From Chloroflexota bacterium (GTDB taxonomy: Bacteria > Chloroflexota > Limnocylindria > Limnocylindrales > CSP1-4), in contig JAJYJR010000311.1 in NCBI GenBank assembly GCA_021789355.1, forward strand, positions 1 through 7,003: a stretch of DNA of 7,003 nucleotides, in the 5' to 3' direction. How positions within the stretch are numbered: position 1 is the first letter of the stretch; each line of letters starts with the position of its first letter. A program made the position numbers and the translations under genes. Under the pieces are notes generated by a model. That model was given only the letters and a program-made list of their open reading frames with translations, made no database searches and had not been told where the DNA came from. Shown one piece after another: positions 1 through 5,421 of this stretch.

Positions 1-43
1 CTCTGCCGGCTCGCGCGGCGTTCGTCGCCGCCGGCAATTCGGT

Positions 44-121
<78 letters not shown>

Positions 122-347
122 CCGGTCCGTTCTATCCCCCACCAGAGGCCTCGAGGTGGGCTACCTGCGCCTCCAGCGACCCACCTGAGCCCGTGATTGG
201 CGTGATCTGCGCATCTTCGGCCCCACCGCGCTCAATTTCGGGAGGGCGCCACCGGACGGCTGGTGACTCGGATCCAAGGCGACGCGTTGGCGGCACGCAC
301 TCGGTGCATACTTGGGTGCGCCGCAACGTTCGGGAGGAGAGCTCGTC

Positions 348-1043
348 ATGCCAGACCCGATCGATCTGCTTCGCCGTCCCGTCTATGGAATGTCGCAAGT
401 GGACTGGATTCTTCGTCTCCACCCGGGTACGGCAGAACGCTGGATCGACGGGTACTCGCGTGCCGGAAAGGACTACCCGCCGATCGTGCGGCTCCACAGG
501 ACAGGAGACGACCGGGTCACTTGGGGTGAATTCACGGAAGCTCGACTCCTGTCCGAGTTCCGCGGCGCCGGCGTGCCGATAGTGCGAATGCGCCCGGCCG
601 TCGTCGCGCTGCGCGAGCAGTTCGACCAGCTGTACCCGCTCGCCCACGCCCTACCGTACCTCGAGGAGCGTGGCCGCGAGCTGGTCTTGAAGATCCAGGA
701 GAGGGTCGCCCTCGAACGCCAGCTTCGCCTTGTGGTGGTGCGCAACGGGCAACTCGTTCTTGCGACACAGACAGACCAGTTCGTCCGGTCCGTGGACTTC
801 AGTACCGAGGGTGTGGTCTCGCGGATGCACCCGCTCCCCGATATCGAGTTGGTGTGGCTGGACCCGCTGAGGCAGTTCGGCGAGCCGGTCGTGCGAAGCG
901 TGCCGACCTCGGTCATCGCCGAGCAGGCTCGAGCCGGCGACTCGCCCGAACTGATCGCGAGCCTCTACGACCTTACCGACAAGGAGGTCTGGCAGGCAAT
1001 ACGCTACGAGCTGCTGCGGGGCGAGGCCGCTCAAGCCGCGTAG
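348..1043 (+). CDS. VapB45-like antitoxin with C-terminal DUF433 domain
   Basis: The 231-residue product matches my recollection of the actinobacterial VapB45 type (Mycobacterium tuberculosis Rv2018 family), putative antitoxins of PIN-type toxins. The N-terminal part (about residues 10-75, containing YGMSQVDWILRL, GTAERWIDGY and VTWGEFTEARLL) looks like a MerR-like DNA-binding segment. A middle segment with LVVVRNGQLVL follows. The C-terminal part (about 169-225: DPLRQFGEPVVRSVPTSVIA, then PELIASLYDLTDKEV) fits DUF433, a small helix-turn-helix domain of antitoxins. The start at 348 is preferred because GGGAGGAG lies at 332-339; an upstream in-frame TTG at 312 has no such support. The stop TAG is followed immediately by the ATG of the toxin-like reading frame, the usual antitoxin-first order with translational coupling. 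The likely role is autorepressor and toxin neutraliser. Since the adjacent toxin is truncated, this is probably an orphan antitoxin. Family assignment is good; molecular function is inferred. Confidence 0.82.
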   Translation: MPDPIDLLRRPVYGMSQVDWILRLHPGTAERWIDGYSRAGKDYPPIVRLHRTGDDRVTWGEFTEARLLSEFRGAGVPIVRMRPAVVALREQFDQLYPLAHALPYLEERGRELVLKIQERVALERQLRLVVVRNGQLVLATQTDQFVRSVDFSTEGVVSRMHPLPDIELVWLDPLRQFGEPVVRSVPTSVIAEQARAGDSPELIASLYDLTDKEVWQAIRYELLRGEAAQAA

Positions 1044-1313
1044 ATGACCGGCTCCACCGGTCTTCGCTTCTTTGTGGACGAGACCTCGCTTGGTCTCGGC
1101 AAGATGCTCGCGATCGCGCGCCCTGACGTGGTCCACCCGGGACACCGGAACCTGCCATCCATTCCGACCGGCACCTTGGACATTGACTGGATGCCAGTCG
1201 TTTCGAGGCTGGATGGGAACGATCACGTCAAGTGGCCCCACCGTGAGTCCCGGTGTTGCGACGACCGGTTGAATCCGCCCATTCCAGCTGGACGGGGCCA
1301 CGCGAGAGGGTGA
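1044..1313 (+). pseudogene. Truncated PIN-like (VapC45/DUF5615-type) toxin
   Basis: The frame opens at an ATG touching the antitoxin stop (TAGATG), as expected for the second gene of a toxin-antitoxin pair. The first ~54 residues fit a DUF5615/VapC45-type PIN-like nuclease: RFFVDE with acidic Asp12 and Glu13, SLGLGKML, then DVVHPGH and TLDIDWMPVVS. The family is normally about 130 residues and continues with a segment around an ITRD-type motif. Here the similarity ends near nt 1208, and the rest of the frame to 1313 reads as unrelated Pro/Arg/Cys-rich sequence. The central and C-terminal catalytic acidic residues are therefore missing and no RNase activity is expected. Breakage by recombination or insertion at about 1205-1210 is the simplest explanation. 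The sequence from there to 1319 probably belongs to the upstream flank of the hsdM remnant. Confidence 0.7.
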
Positions 1314-1319
1314 GACCAC

Positions 1320-1911
1320 ATGCCACGCGGGCGCGGGAGCGGCAACCGGCAGGGGCCTACAGGCGAGCTCGGCTTCGAGCGCCAGCTGTGGTCGGCCGCC
1401 GACGCCCTCCGCAACAACATGGACGCCGCCGAGTACAAGCACGTCGTCCTCGAGCTCATCTTCCTCAAGTACATCAGCGACGCCTTCGAGGCGAAGCACG
1501 CCGCGCTCGAGGCCGCGCGCGCCGAGGGCGCCGATCCCGAGGATCCGGACGAGTACCGCGCGGAGAGCATCTTCTGGGTGCCCAAGGAGGCCCGCTGGTC
1601 ACACCTGAAGGCCAGCGCCCCCCAGCCGACCATCGGCACGCTCGTCGACGAGGCAATGAGCTCGATCGAGCGCGACAACCCGACCTTGAAGGGCGTGCTC
1701 CCCAAGGACTACGCGCGACCGGGCAGCGCCTGGTCCGGCTCATCAACCTCGTGTCGGACATCGGTCTCGTCCGCCCTGCCAATCGGGCGAAGGACGTCCT
1801 GGGGCGCGTCTACGAGTACTTCCTCGCCCAGTTCGCCAGCGCCGAGGGCAAGAAGGGCGGCCAGTTCTACACGCCTCCCACGTGGTGCGCGTCCTCGTCG
1901 AGATGCTGGCG
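1320..1911 (+). pseudogene. hsdM: hsdM remnant, type I restriction-modification methylase subunit (N-terminal part, frameshifted)
   Basis: An intact HsdM methylates adenine as part of a type I restriction-modification complex and is usually over 480 residues. The first ~134 codons (1320-1721) give a typical HsdM N-terminal helical domain: [39 protein letters not shown], and later [12 protein letters not shown]. After ARP the reading continues one frame over (about 1724-1876): [47 protein letters not shown]. Relative to the usual ARPALDK spacing, about 10 nt seem lost at 1719-1724. A second frame change just after QFYTP (about 1877-1879) is needed to read [11 protein letters not shown] (1879-1911). 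Beyond this the match fades; GRMECPCGR at about 1923-1949 may be a decayed copy of the SAM-binding DPxxGSGG region. No NPPY motif, hsdS or hsdR follows. This is a dead gene fragment unless the frameshifts are sequencing errors, which would not explain the missing 3' half. Confidence 0.85.
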
Positions 1912-2417
1912 TGCCACCCGTCGGACGTATGGAGTGCCCCTGCGGGCGCTCTACCGGCAATGGGCCGCTGGGCGGTGCCTCCCGGTCAGGACCGGCGACC
2001 GCATCGGCCGTGTTCTGGTGGATGCCGCTGTCATCCGGGGTCGTGGTGATTTCACAAGCCCACGCATGGCGGCACGTGAGTCCGACCCCGGAGTCGGCGA
2101 TGAAGGCCCTTGGGCTCGGGACCGGCACCGCCTTTGTGCGGTGGGATCTCGGCACGGGAAGCACCCTCTGCAAGCCTATCCGCCCCGCAGTGCGGGTTGC
2201 CTGAAGGTGGATCGCGTTCGCGCGCGAGGACATGCACCGGCACGGGTTCTGGCCGTGCTGGGTTACTGCCCAGAACGCTGGTCCGAGGCTTCGACGGGCT
2301 GCGCAGCGCGGATACAATGAGCTCGCCCGGTTGCCCCCGGCACCCTCTCGTCTCCCGAGAAGGACGCGTATTGGCTGGCCGCGGGAGCAGATCCCAGGAT
2401 ACCGTTCGGCCGGATCA
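1912..2417 (+). other. About 500 bp without a supportable gene (degenerate junction)
   Basis: Several open frames cross this stretch on both strands, but none has a ribosome binding site, a recognisable domain or a consistent family match. One + strand frame, running to a stop at 2202-2204, has a plausible composition with a short hydrophobic run ([11 protein letters not shown]), but it has no start of its own and continues from the hsdM remnant. The stretch probably consists of decayed hsdM sequence at its left end followed by DNA brought in by recombination. Its right end carries the promoter-like sequence at 2291-2318 and the presumed 5' leader of the next gene. No terminal inverted repeats or transposase remnants were recognised. 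Confidence 0.4.
2291..2318 (+). promoter_or_regulatory. Candidate housekeeping-sigma promoter for the STAS/GHKL operon
   Basis: TCGACG (2291-2296, four matches to TTGACA) is separated by 16 nt from TACAAT (2313-2318, five matches to TATAAT). Transcription would start near 2325 and leave a leader of roughly 95 nt before the start at 2421. It is the best -10 hexamer in the otherwise GC-rich gap and sits directly before the intact gene block. It is a prediction by eye; chance occurrence is possible. Confidence 0.45.
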
Positions 2418-2420
2418 GTG

Positions 2421-3275
2421 ATGCTCATGGTCCCGCTGTCCGGCCGCGCGCCGCTCCTCTCTGGGTGCCCGGTTCCGTGGCCTCCCAGCGATGACTACAC
2501 GCTGGACCTGTCCGACCTCGTGTTCGCGACTCCGTTCGACCTGGTGGGGCTCGCAGCGCTCGTCCACGCCACGCCTCCGAGCCGGAACGTTGTCGTTGTG
2601 CCGCCGCGTAGGCCAGGGGTCGCCAACTACCTGCAAAGGATGGATCTGTTCCTCGTCCTCGATGGTCGGGTACGCGTGGTGCCGGCTCTGGCTCCCGAGT
2701 TGCCGCGCGACCCCGGTCCTGCATTGGTCGAGCTTCGTCGTTTGGATCGACCCGACGAGATCGACGACGACGCCTCGATGCTGTGGCCCAGGCTGCGTGC
2801 GAAACTGCCGTACGAGGTCTGCCGCGGCCTGTTCGAGATCCTCGGTGAGTTGGTCGACAACGCGGCTACGCATGGACGAGGCGCGGCCGGTACGTTCGTC
2901 GCGGCGCAGTACTACTCCGGGGCGACATCGGGAATGCCGGAGGGTTTCTGGATCGGCGTCGCGGATGGCGGCATTGGCATCCGTGACCATCTGCGACACA
3001 ACCCCCGCTATTTCGCGGTGGAGAGCGACATCGCGGCCATCCGTTTCTCGGTCCAACCGTGGGTCACCGGCACGACTGATCGCCGCGGGTGGGGTCTCAG
3101 GACGGTGCTCGAGAAGGCTGGTGCGCTGGCGCCGGGACGCGTCGTGATCCGGTCGGGCATCGGTGAAGGCGCGTTCTCCGTGAACCGCGGCGGCGCGACA
3201 ACGGCTCACTATCGGACGCACGAGCCTGGAATCCCGGGAACCTGGGTGCACGTGCTCGCGGGGCACCGCGGCTGA
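2421..3275 (+). CDS. STAS-like / GHKL (HATPase) ATP-binding regulator 1
   Basis: The product (284 residues from the ATG at 2421) ends in a GHKL-type ATP-binding domain, the fold of histidine kinases, anti-sigma kinases, Hsp90 and MutL. Visible motifs are the N-box ELVDNAATH (143-151, with Glu143 and Asn147), the G1 box DGGIGI (182-187), the G2 box RGWGLRTV (222-229) and a final PGTWVHV strand. No phospho-acceptor histidine (H-box) domain, membrane segment or receiver domain is present, so it is not a classical sensor kinase; RsbW/SpoIIAB-like anti-sigma kinases are the nearest familiar analogy. Residues about 26-95 (LDLSDLVFATPFDLVGLAAL, then VANYLQRMDLFLVL) look like a STAS-like segment fused in front. 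In-frame GTG 2418, ATG 2421 and ATG 2427 are all possible starts; none has a strong ribosome binding site, and conserved-looking sequence begins only near residue 25. It is followed after 64 nt by the DUF4325 gene, a natural partner. ATP binding is well supported; substrate and partner are unknown. Confidence 0.8.
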   Translation: MLMVPLSGRAPLLSGCPVPWPPSDDYTLDLSDLVFATPFDLVGLAALVHATPPSRNVVVVPPRRPGVANYLQRMDLFLVLDGRVRVVPALAPELPRDPGPALVELRRLDRPDEIDDDASMLWPRLRAKLPYEVCRGLFEILGELVDNAATHGRGAAGTFVAAQYYSGATSGMPEGFWIGVADGGIGIRDHLRHNPRYFAVESDIAAIRFSVQPWVTGTTDRRGWGLRTVLEKAGALAPGRVVIRSGIGEGAFSVNRGGATTAHYRTHEPGIPGTWVHVLAGHRG

Positions 3276-3279
3276 CCAC

Positions 3280-3308
3280 TTGACGCGGAGCACTGGAGCG
3301 GCTACGCT
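3280..3308 (+). promoter_or_regulatory. Candidate promoter for the DUF4325 gene
   Basis: TTGACG (3280-3285, five of six consensus -35 bases) lies 17 nt before TACGCT (3303-3308), which fits the loose actinobacterial -10 pattern TAnnnT. The tandem 9-mer repeat at 3304-3321 overlaps the -10 and the expected start point, the classical place for a repressor operator. The transcript would have a short leader before the ATG at 3340. Confidence 0.45.
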
Positions 3309-3321
3309 TTCCGCGCTCTCA
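3304..3321 (+). repeat. Tandem 9-mer element, copy 1 (putative operator)
   Basis: ACGCTTTCC is followed directly by GCGCTCTCA. The 19-nt core 3306-3324 matches 3946-3964 at 18 of 19 positions. Both copies lie just upstream of a gene start (15 nt before the ATG at 3340 in this case). The conserved tandem CGCTnTC half-sites at 9-bp spacing suggest a binding site for a regulator acting on both genes; the winged-helix protein encoded at 3340-3894 is a candidate. Confidence 0.6.
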
Positions 3322-3339
3322 CTGAAATCGAGGTTGGTG

Positions 3340-3894
3340 ATGCTGCATCGGTATCCGGTCCATGGCCCTGTGGTGGCCACGCGAGAACGCGGGAGTGAGG
3401 TCCGGCAGAAGCTCGAAGCGCTGCTGCGGACCGCGTCGCCCGGCGACGTGGTCGAGGTCGATCTGACCGGAGTCGAGGCGATGACGGTGTCGTTTGCTGA
3501 CGAGTTGGTCGGCCGGCTCATGGCTGATCGGGCTTCTGGCGAGTTCCAGGATCAGGCCCTCGTCGTGGTGGGGAAGAGCGACGACGTTCGCGAGACCCTT
3601 GAAGTGGTTCTGGAGCGCCGGGGCCTCGGCGTGCTGTACCGAGACGCACGGCACGGCAGTGCCGAAGCTCTCGCTGGCCCACCGTGGTTCCGTCGAACGG
3701 TTACGGAGGCCCAGCGGCTCGGAACGTTCCGGGCGATGGACCTGGCCCGCACACTCGATCTGTCGCCCCAGGCGGCCAACAATCGCCTCAAGCAGCTGTC
3801 AGCGAGCGGGGCCGTCTTGAAGGAGCGCGTCGTGCCCGCCGGAGGCGGGAAGGAGTTCGAATACCGAGCAGCCACCACGTTGTCACCGGCCTAG
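3340..3894 (+). CDS. DUF4325 (STAS-like) protein with C-terminal winged helix
   Basis: The 184-residue product has a STAS-like DUF4325 domain at about residues 15-110. The signature is GDVVEVDLTGVEAMTVSFAD followed by ELVGRLM (35-61), including the family's SF-x-DE-like motif SFADE (51-55). Ser51 sits where anti-anti-sigma STAS proteins carry their phosphorylated serine, so it is a candidate target of the neighbouring GHKL ATPases. The C-terminal ~60 residues (FRAMDLARTLDLSPQAANNR, then LKQLSASGAVLKERV) form a winged helix-turn-helix of the type that opens DNA. The protein could thus transmit an ATPase-controlled state to transcription. The ATG at 3340 is chosen because GAGG (3330-3333) is 6 nt upstream; in-frame TTG 3334 and GTG 3337 are alternatives, and an upstream TTG at 3280 would overlap the predicted promoter. 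The gene ends before a strong hairpin. Domain calls are good; regulatory role is inferred. Confidence 0.78.
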   Translation: MLHRYPVHGPVVATRERGSEVRQKLEALLRTASPGDVVEVDLTGVEAMTVSFADELVGRLMADRASGEFQDQALVVVGKSDDVRETLEVVLERRGLGVLYRDARHGSAEALAGPPWFRRTVTEAQRLGTFRAMDLARTLDLSPQAANNRLKQLSASGAVLKERVVPAGGGKEFEYRAATTLSPA

Positions 3895-3908
3895 CCTTCG
3901 AGGCAAAC

Positions 3909-3936
3909 AGAGAGGGGGCCGCAAGGCCCCCTCTCT
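3909..3936 (+). terminator. Strong hairpin, likely intrinsic terminator or attenuator
   Basis: AGAGAGGGGGCC (3909-3920) pairs perfectly with GGCCCCCTCTCT (3925-3936) around a GCAA tetraloop of the GNRA class. The 12-bp stem begins 15 nt after the stop of the DUF4325 gene. It lacks a following U-tract, as is common in actinobacterial terminators, so it could instead be a leaky terminator or an mRNA 3'-end stabiliser setting different levels for the genes on either side. Confidence 0.75.
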
Positions 3937-3943
3937 CGGATCA

Positions 3944-3961
3944 GCGCTTTCCGCGCTTTCA
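3944..3961 (+). repeat. Tandem 9-mer element, copy 2 (putative operator)
   Basis: GCGCTTTCC is followed directly by GCGCTTTCA, so eight of nine positions repeat. The core matches copy 1 at 3304-3321 with one mismatch over 19 nt. It lies directly before the start of the second ATPase gene and just after the hairpin at 3909-3936. No clear promoter is found at the same offset as in copy 1, so what is conserved is the element itself rather than a -35/-10 pair. Confidence 0.6.
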
Positions 3962-3970
3962 CTGTAGTGA
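3959..3970 (+). promoter_or_regulatory. Short palindrome overlapping the start of the second ATPase gene
   Basis: TCACT-GT-AGTGA forms a perfect 5-bp inverted repeat with a 2-nt spacer. It overlaps the last bases of the tandem 9-mer and the GTG start codon at 3967. It may extend the putative operator into a composite site. It is short enough to arise by chance, and copy 1 lacks it. Confidence 0.3.
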
Positions 3971-4770
3971 GCGAAATGACAACCGTCAGCGTCCCCCCTC
4001 GCTTCGATGACGTCGAGTTCCTGAGACTGGACCGGTGGCTCGACGGCTGCTCCGACGACCGAGTGGTAGTTGCCGCAGGGTCGAACGAATGGAGTACGGC
4101 GGGCGCGGTCGCCGGGCTCCGGTGCCTTGTCGATTCCCTGTCACGGGTCGGTGCCCACATCGAAGTGGAGATGCCGCGTGCCCCCGTGGCGGCGGGCCGC
4201 CTCCTCGCAAGCGGCTTCTGTTCCGGCCTCGCGTGCGGGGCGGGCGGGACCACCGCAGCATCGTCTGGGTGGGCGGGCGTGTCGCTGCGTCAGATCGTCG
4301 ATGCTCGAGATGCGGAGCGGTTCTCGAATGACGTGTTTCTGGCGTTGCGCCCGACCGACCATCGGGCGGCAGTGATGTTCGCAACGGCAGCGGGCGAGTT
4401 GACCTCGAACAGCGTCACTCACAGCGGCGCTGGCAACGGGGCTCTCGCGATCGCAGAGTGGGGGATGGGCGGGCACGAGTTGGCGGTCGTCGACAGGGGG
4501 ATCGGCTTCCGCGGAAGCCTGGTCGCGCTGGCCCAGACCGTGACTGACACGGACGCCGTCGCGGCCGCACTCGGGCTGGGCGTGCCAAGGTTCGGGCGCG
4601 GCCTGGGCCTCCCGGACCTCGCCCGGCACGTCGCTGGGACGCCCGGCAGCGAGTTGATTCTGCGCTCGGGTTATTGCGGTATCCGACTGTGCCCAGGAGA
4701 GGCCGCGGCGCTGGAGGAACTCGATCACCCGCTCCGCGGAACATTCGCCACCTACCGACTGCCACGTTGA
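3967..4770 (+). CDS. STAS-like / GHKL (HATPase) ATP-binding regulator 2
   Basis: This 267-residue product is a second GHKL ATPase with the same layout as the one at 2421-3275. Its motifs are the N-box GELTSNSVTH (143-152, with Glu144 and Asn148), the G1 box DRGIGF (176-181), the G2 box GRGLGL (210-215) and a terminal GTFATYRL strand. The N-terminal half shows a STAS-like pattern (STAGAVAGLRCLVDSLSRVG, then IEVEMPR) that lines up in spacing with GLAALVHA and VVVVPPR of regulator 1, so the two are probably paralogues. No H-box, receiver or membrane segment is present. The GTG at 3967 gives the longest frame; ATG 3976 is equally possible, and neither has a strong ribosome binding site. The stop is 25 nt before the ubiquitin-like gene, with no terminator between, so both are likely on one mRNA. 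It may act as a protein kinase or nucleotide-dependent switch on a STAS partner; substrate unknown. Confidence 0.78.
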   Translation: MSEMTTVSVPPRFDDVEFLRLDRWLDGCSDDRVVVAAGSNEWSTAGAVAGLRCLVDSLSRVGAHIEVEMPRAPVAAGRLLASGFCSGLACGAGGTTAASSGWAGVSLRQIVDARDAERFSNDVFLALRPTDHRAAVMFATAAGELTSNSVTHSGAGNGALAIAEWGMGGHELAVVDRGIGFRGSLVALAQTVTDTDAVAAALGLGVPRFGRGLGLPDLARHVAGTPGSELILRSGYCGIRLCPGEAAALEELDHPLRGTFATYRLPR

Positions 4771-4782
4771 AGCTCGACACTC

Positions 4783-4788
4783 AGGAGG
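4783..4788 (+). promoter_or_regulatory. Consensus ribosome binding site of the ubiquitin-like gene
   Basis: A perfect AGGAGG is 7 nt before the ATG at 4796. It is the strongest ribosome binding site of the central block and fixes the start of the small gene. It also suggests that the ubiquitin-like protein is made in excess over the regulators upstream. Confidence 0.8.
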
Positions 4789-4795
4789 TTTCACG

Positions 4796-5050
4796 ATGAC
4801 ACCCGAGAGCCCGGTGACTCACGAGCGGGTCACCATCATCATCGACCACCGGCCCTACCACTTCGACACCGACCGTGCCACAGGCCTCGAACTGAAGCAA
4901 CGCGCCGACATCCCTGCGGCGAACCTGCTGTTCCTGGAGGTGCCGGGACCGAGCGACGATCAGCCGATCAGCGACAGTGAGGTGGTCCACCTCGAGCCCG
5001 GGGAACATTTCTACGACATGCCGCCGGGCAACTTCGGAGCCGCCTCGTGA
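4796..5050 (+). CDS. Ubiquitin-like modifier, multiubiquitin-domain family
   Basis: The small 84-residue protein fits a single multiubiquitin-type beta-grasp domain. It has an opening hairpin RVTIIIDHRPYHFD (11-24), then RATGLELKQRADIPAANLLF (27-46) corresponding to the helix and third strand, then ISDSEVVHLEPGEHFYDMPP (58-77). These match the family pattern in which a Tyr-containing strand is followed by TG-x-E-(I/L)-K and a final strand ending near a Phe. The family often occurs as polyproteins with several copies; only one is present here. The C-terminus is PPGNFGAAS, without the terminal Gly-Gly of ubiquitin; it might be trimmed by the JAMM protease encoded two genes downstream or used through another terminal residue. 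Its TGA overlaps the GTG start of the E2-like gene (GTGA, 5047-5050). It is predicted to be activated by the E1 and conjugated to an unknown target. Identification rests on fold pattern plus the very characteristic neighbours. Confidence 0.85.
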   Translation: MTPESPVTHERVTIIIDHRPYHFDTDRATGLELKQRADIPAANLLFLEVPGPSDDQPISDSEVVHLEPGEHFYDMPPGNFGAAS

Positions 5051-5421
5051 TCGACCCCCTGCTCGACGAACTCAACCTCGTCCGCGAGCGCTACGGCGAC
5101 GCGACGCTCGAGGCACGGTCCGATGGCACTCGTCGTCTTGTCTTGCCGGCCGTGCCGCTGGCCGCCGGTTGGGATCGCGCCGCGACCCCAGTGTGGATCA
5201 ACGTGCCGGCGGGCTATCCCAACGTTCGGCCGGACTGCTTCTTCGCGGCCGGGGACCTCCGGTTGAGTGGGGGTGGCGAGCCCACCAACAGCGCGGCCCA
5301 GCAGCTCGATGGGGCGTCCGTGCGGTGGTTCTCGTGGCACCCGGTCAGCTGGGACCCCGGACGCGACGGGCTGGGGCAGTACGTGCGCTTCGTCGAGCGC
5401 CGGCTGGCTGAAGCCCGATGA
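5047..5421 (+). CDS. E2/UBC-like protein (prokaryotic E2 family E type)
   Basis: The 124-residue product lies between a ubiquitin-like gene and an E1 gene and shows an E2-like core: PVWINVPAGYPNVRPDCFF (48-66) resembles the strand and PxxYPxxxP turn of E2 enzymes, and SWHPVSWDPGRDGL (96-109) with a C-terminal helix FVERRL follows the pattern of the bacterial E2 family E. Its only cysteine is Cys64, within the strand after the YP motif. That is earlier than the thioester cysteine of classical E2s, which lies after an HPN motif; no HPN or cysteine is found in the expected loop (about 72-97). It may use Cys64, act through another residue, or serve as a scaffold between E1 and target. It starts at a GTG overlapping the upstream stop and ends at ATGA overlapping the next start (5418-5421), so production of the three proteins is translationally coupled. 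Family call is fairly good; the catalytic mechanism is uncertain. Confidence 0.78.
   Translation: MIDPLLDELNLVRERYGDATLEARSDGTRRLVLPAVPLAAGWDRAATPVWINVPAGYPNVRPDCFFAAGDLRLSGGGEPTNSAAQQLDGASVRWFSWHPVSWDPGRDGLGQYVRFVERRLAEAR

Noticed and set aside
1..43. Imperfect GC-rich hairpin before the tRNA, as a terminator of an upstream gene
   Set aside because: The stems overlap and need a six-base bulge, there is no U-tract, and the upstream gene is not in the window.
154..186. Inverted repeat AGGTGGG / CCCACCT between the tRNA and the antitoxin gene
   Set aside because: Seven base pairs with a 19-nt loop in GC-rich DNA is within chance, and there is no U-tract or conserved context.
1206..1319. Possible insertion sequence end between the toxin fragment and hsdM
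   Set aside because: The segment looks like a junction, but I found no inverted repeat pair, target duplication or transposase fragment that would support an IS call.
651..1499. Long open frame of 282 codons on the - strand
   Set aside because: It lies opposite the well-supported antitoxin gene and the hsdM remnant, has no ribosome binding site or domain, and follows from high GC third positions on the other strand.
1709..2428. Open frame of 239 codons on the - strand across the gene-poor stretch
   Set aside because: It has no recognisable domain, overlaps the hsdM remnant, and has no good start signal. It was considered as the occupant of the gap but cannot be supported.
2415..3521. Open frame of 368 codons on the - strand
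   Set aside because: It is antisense to the GHKL ATPase and the start of the DUF4325 gene; its composition is Arg/Pro/Ser-rich without any motif, typical of a shadow frame.
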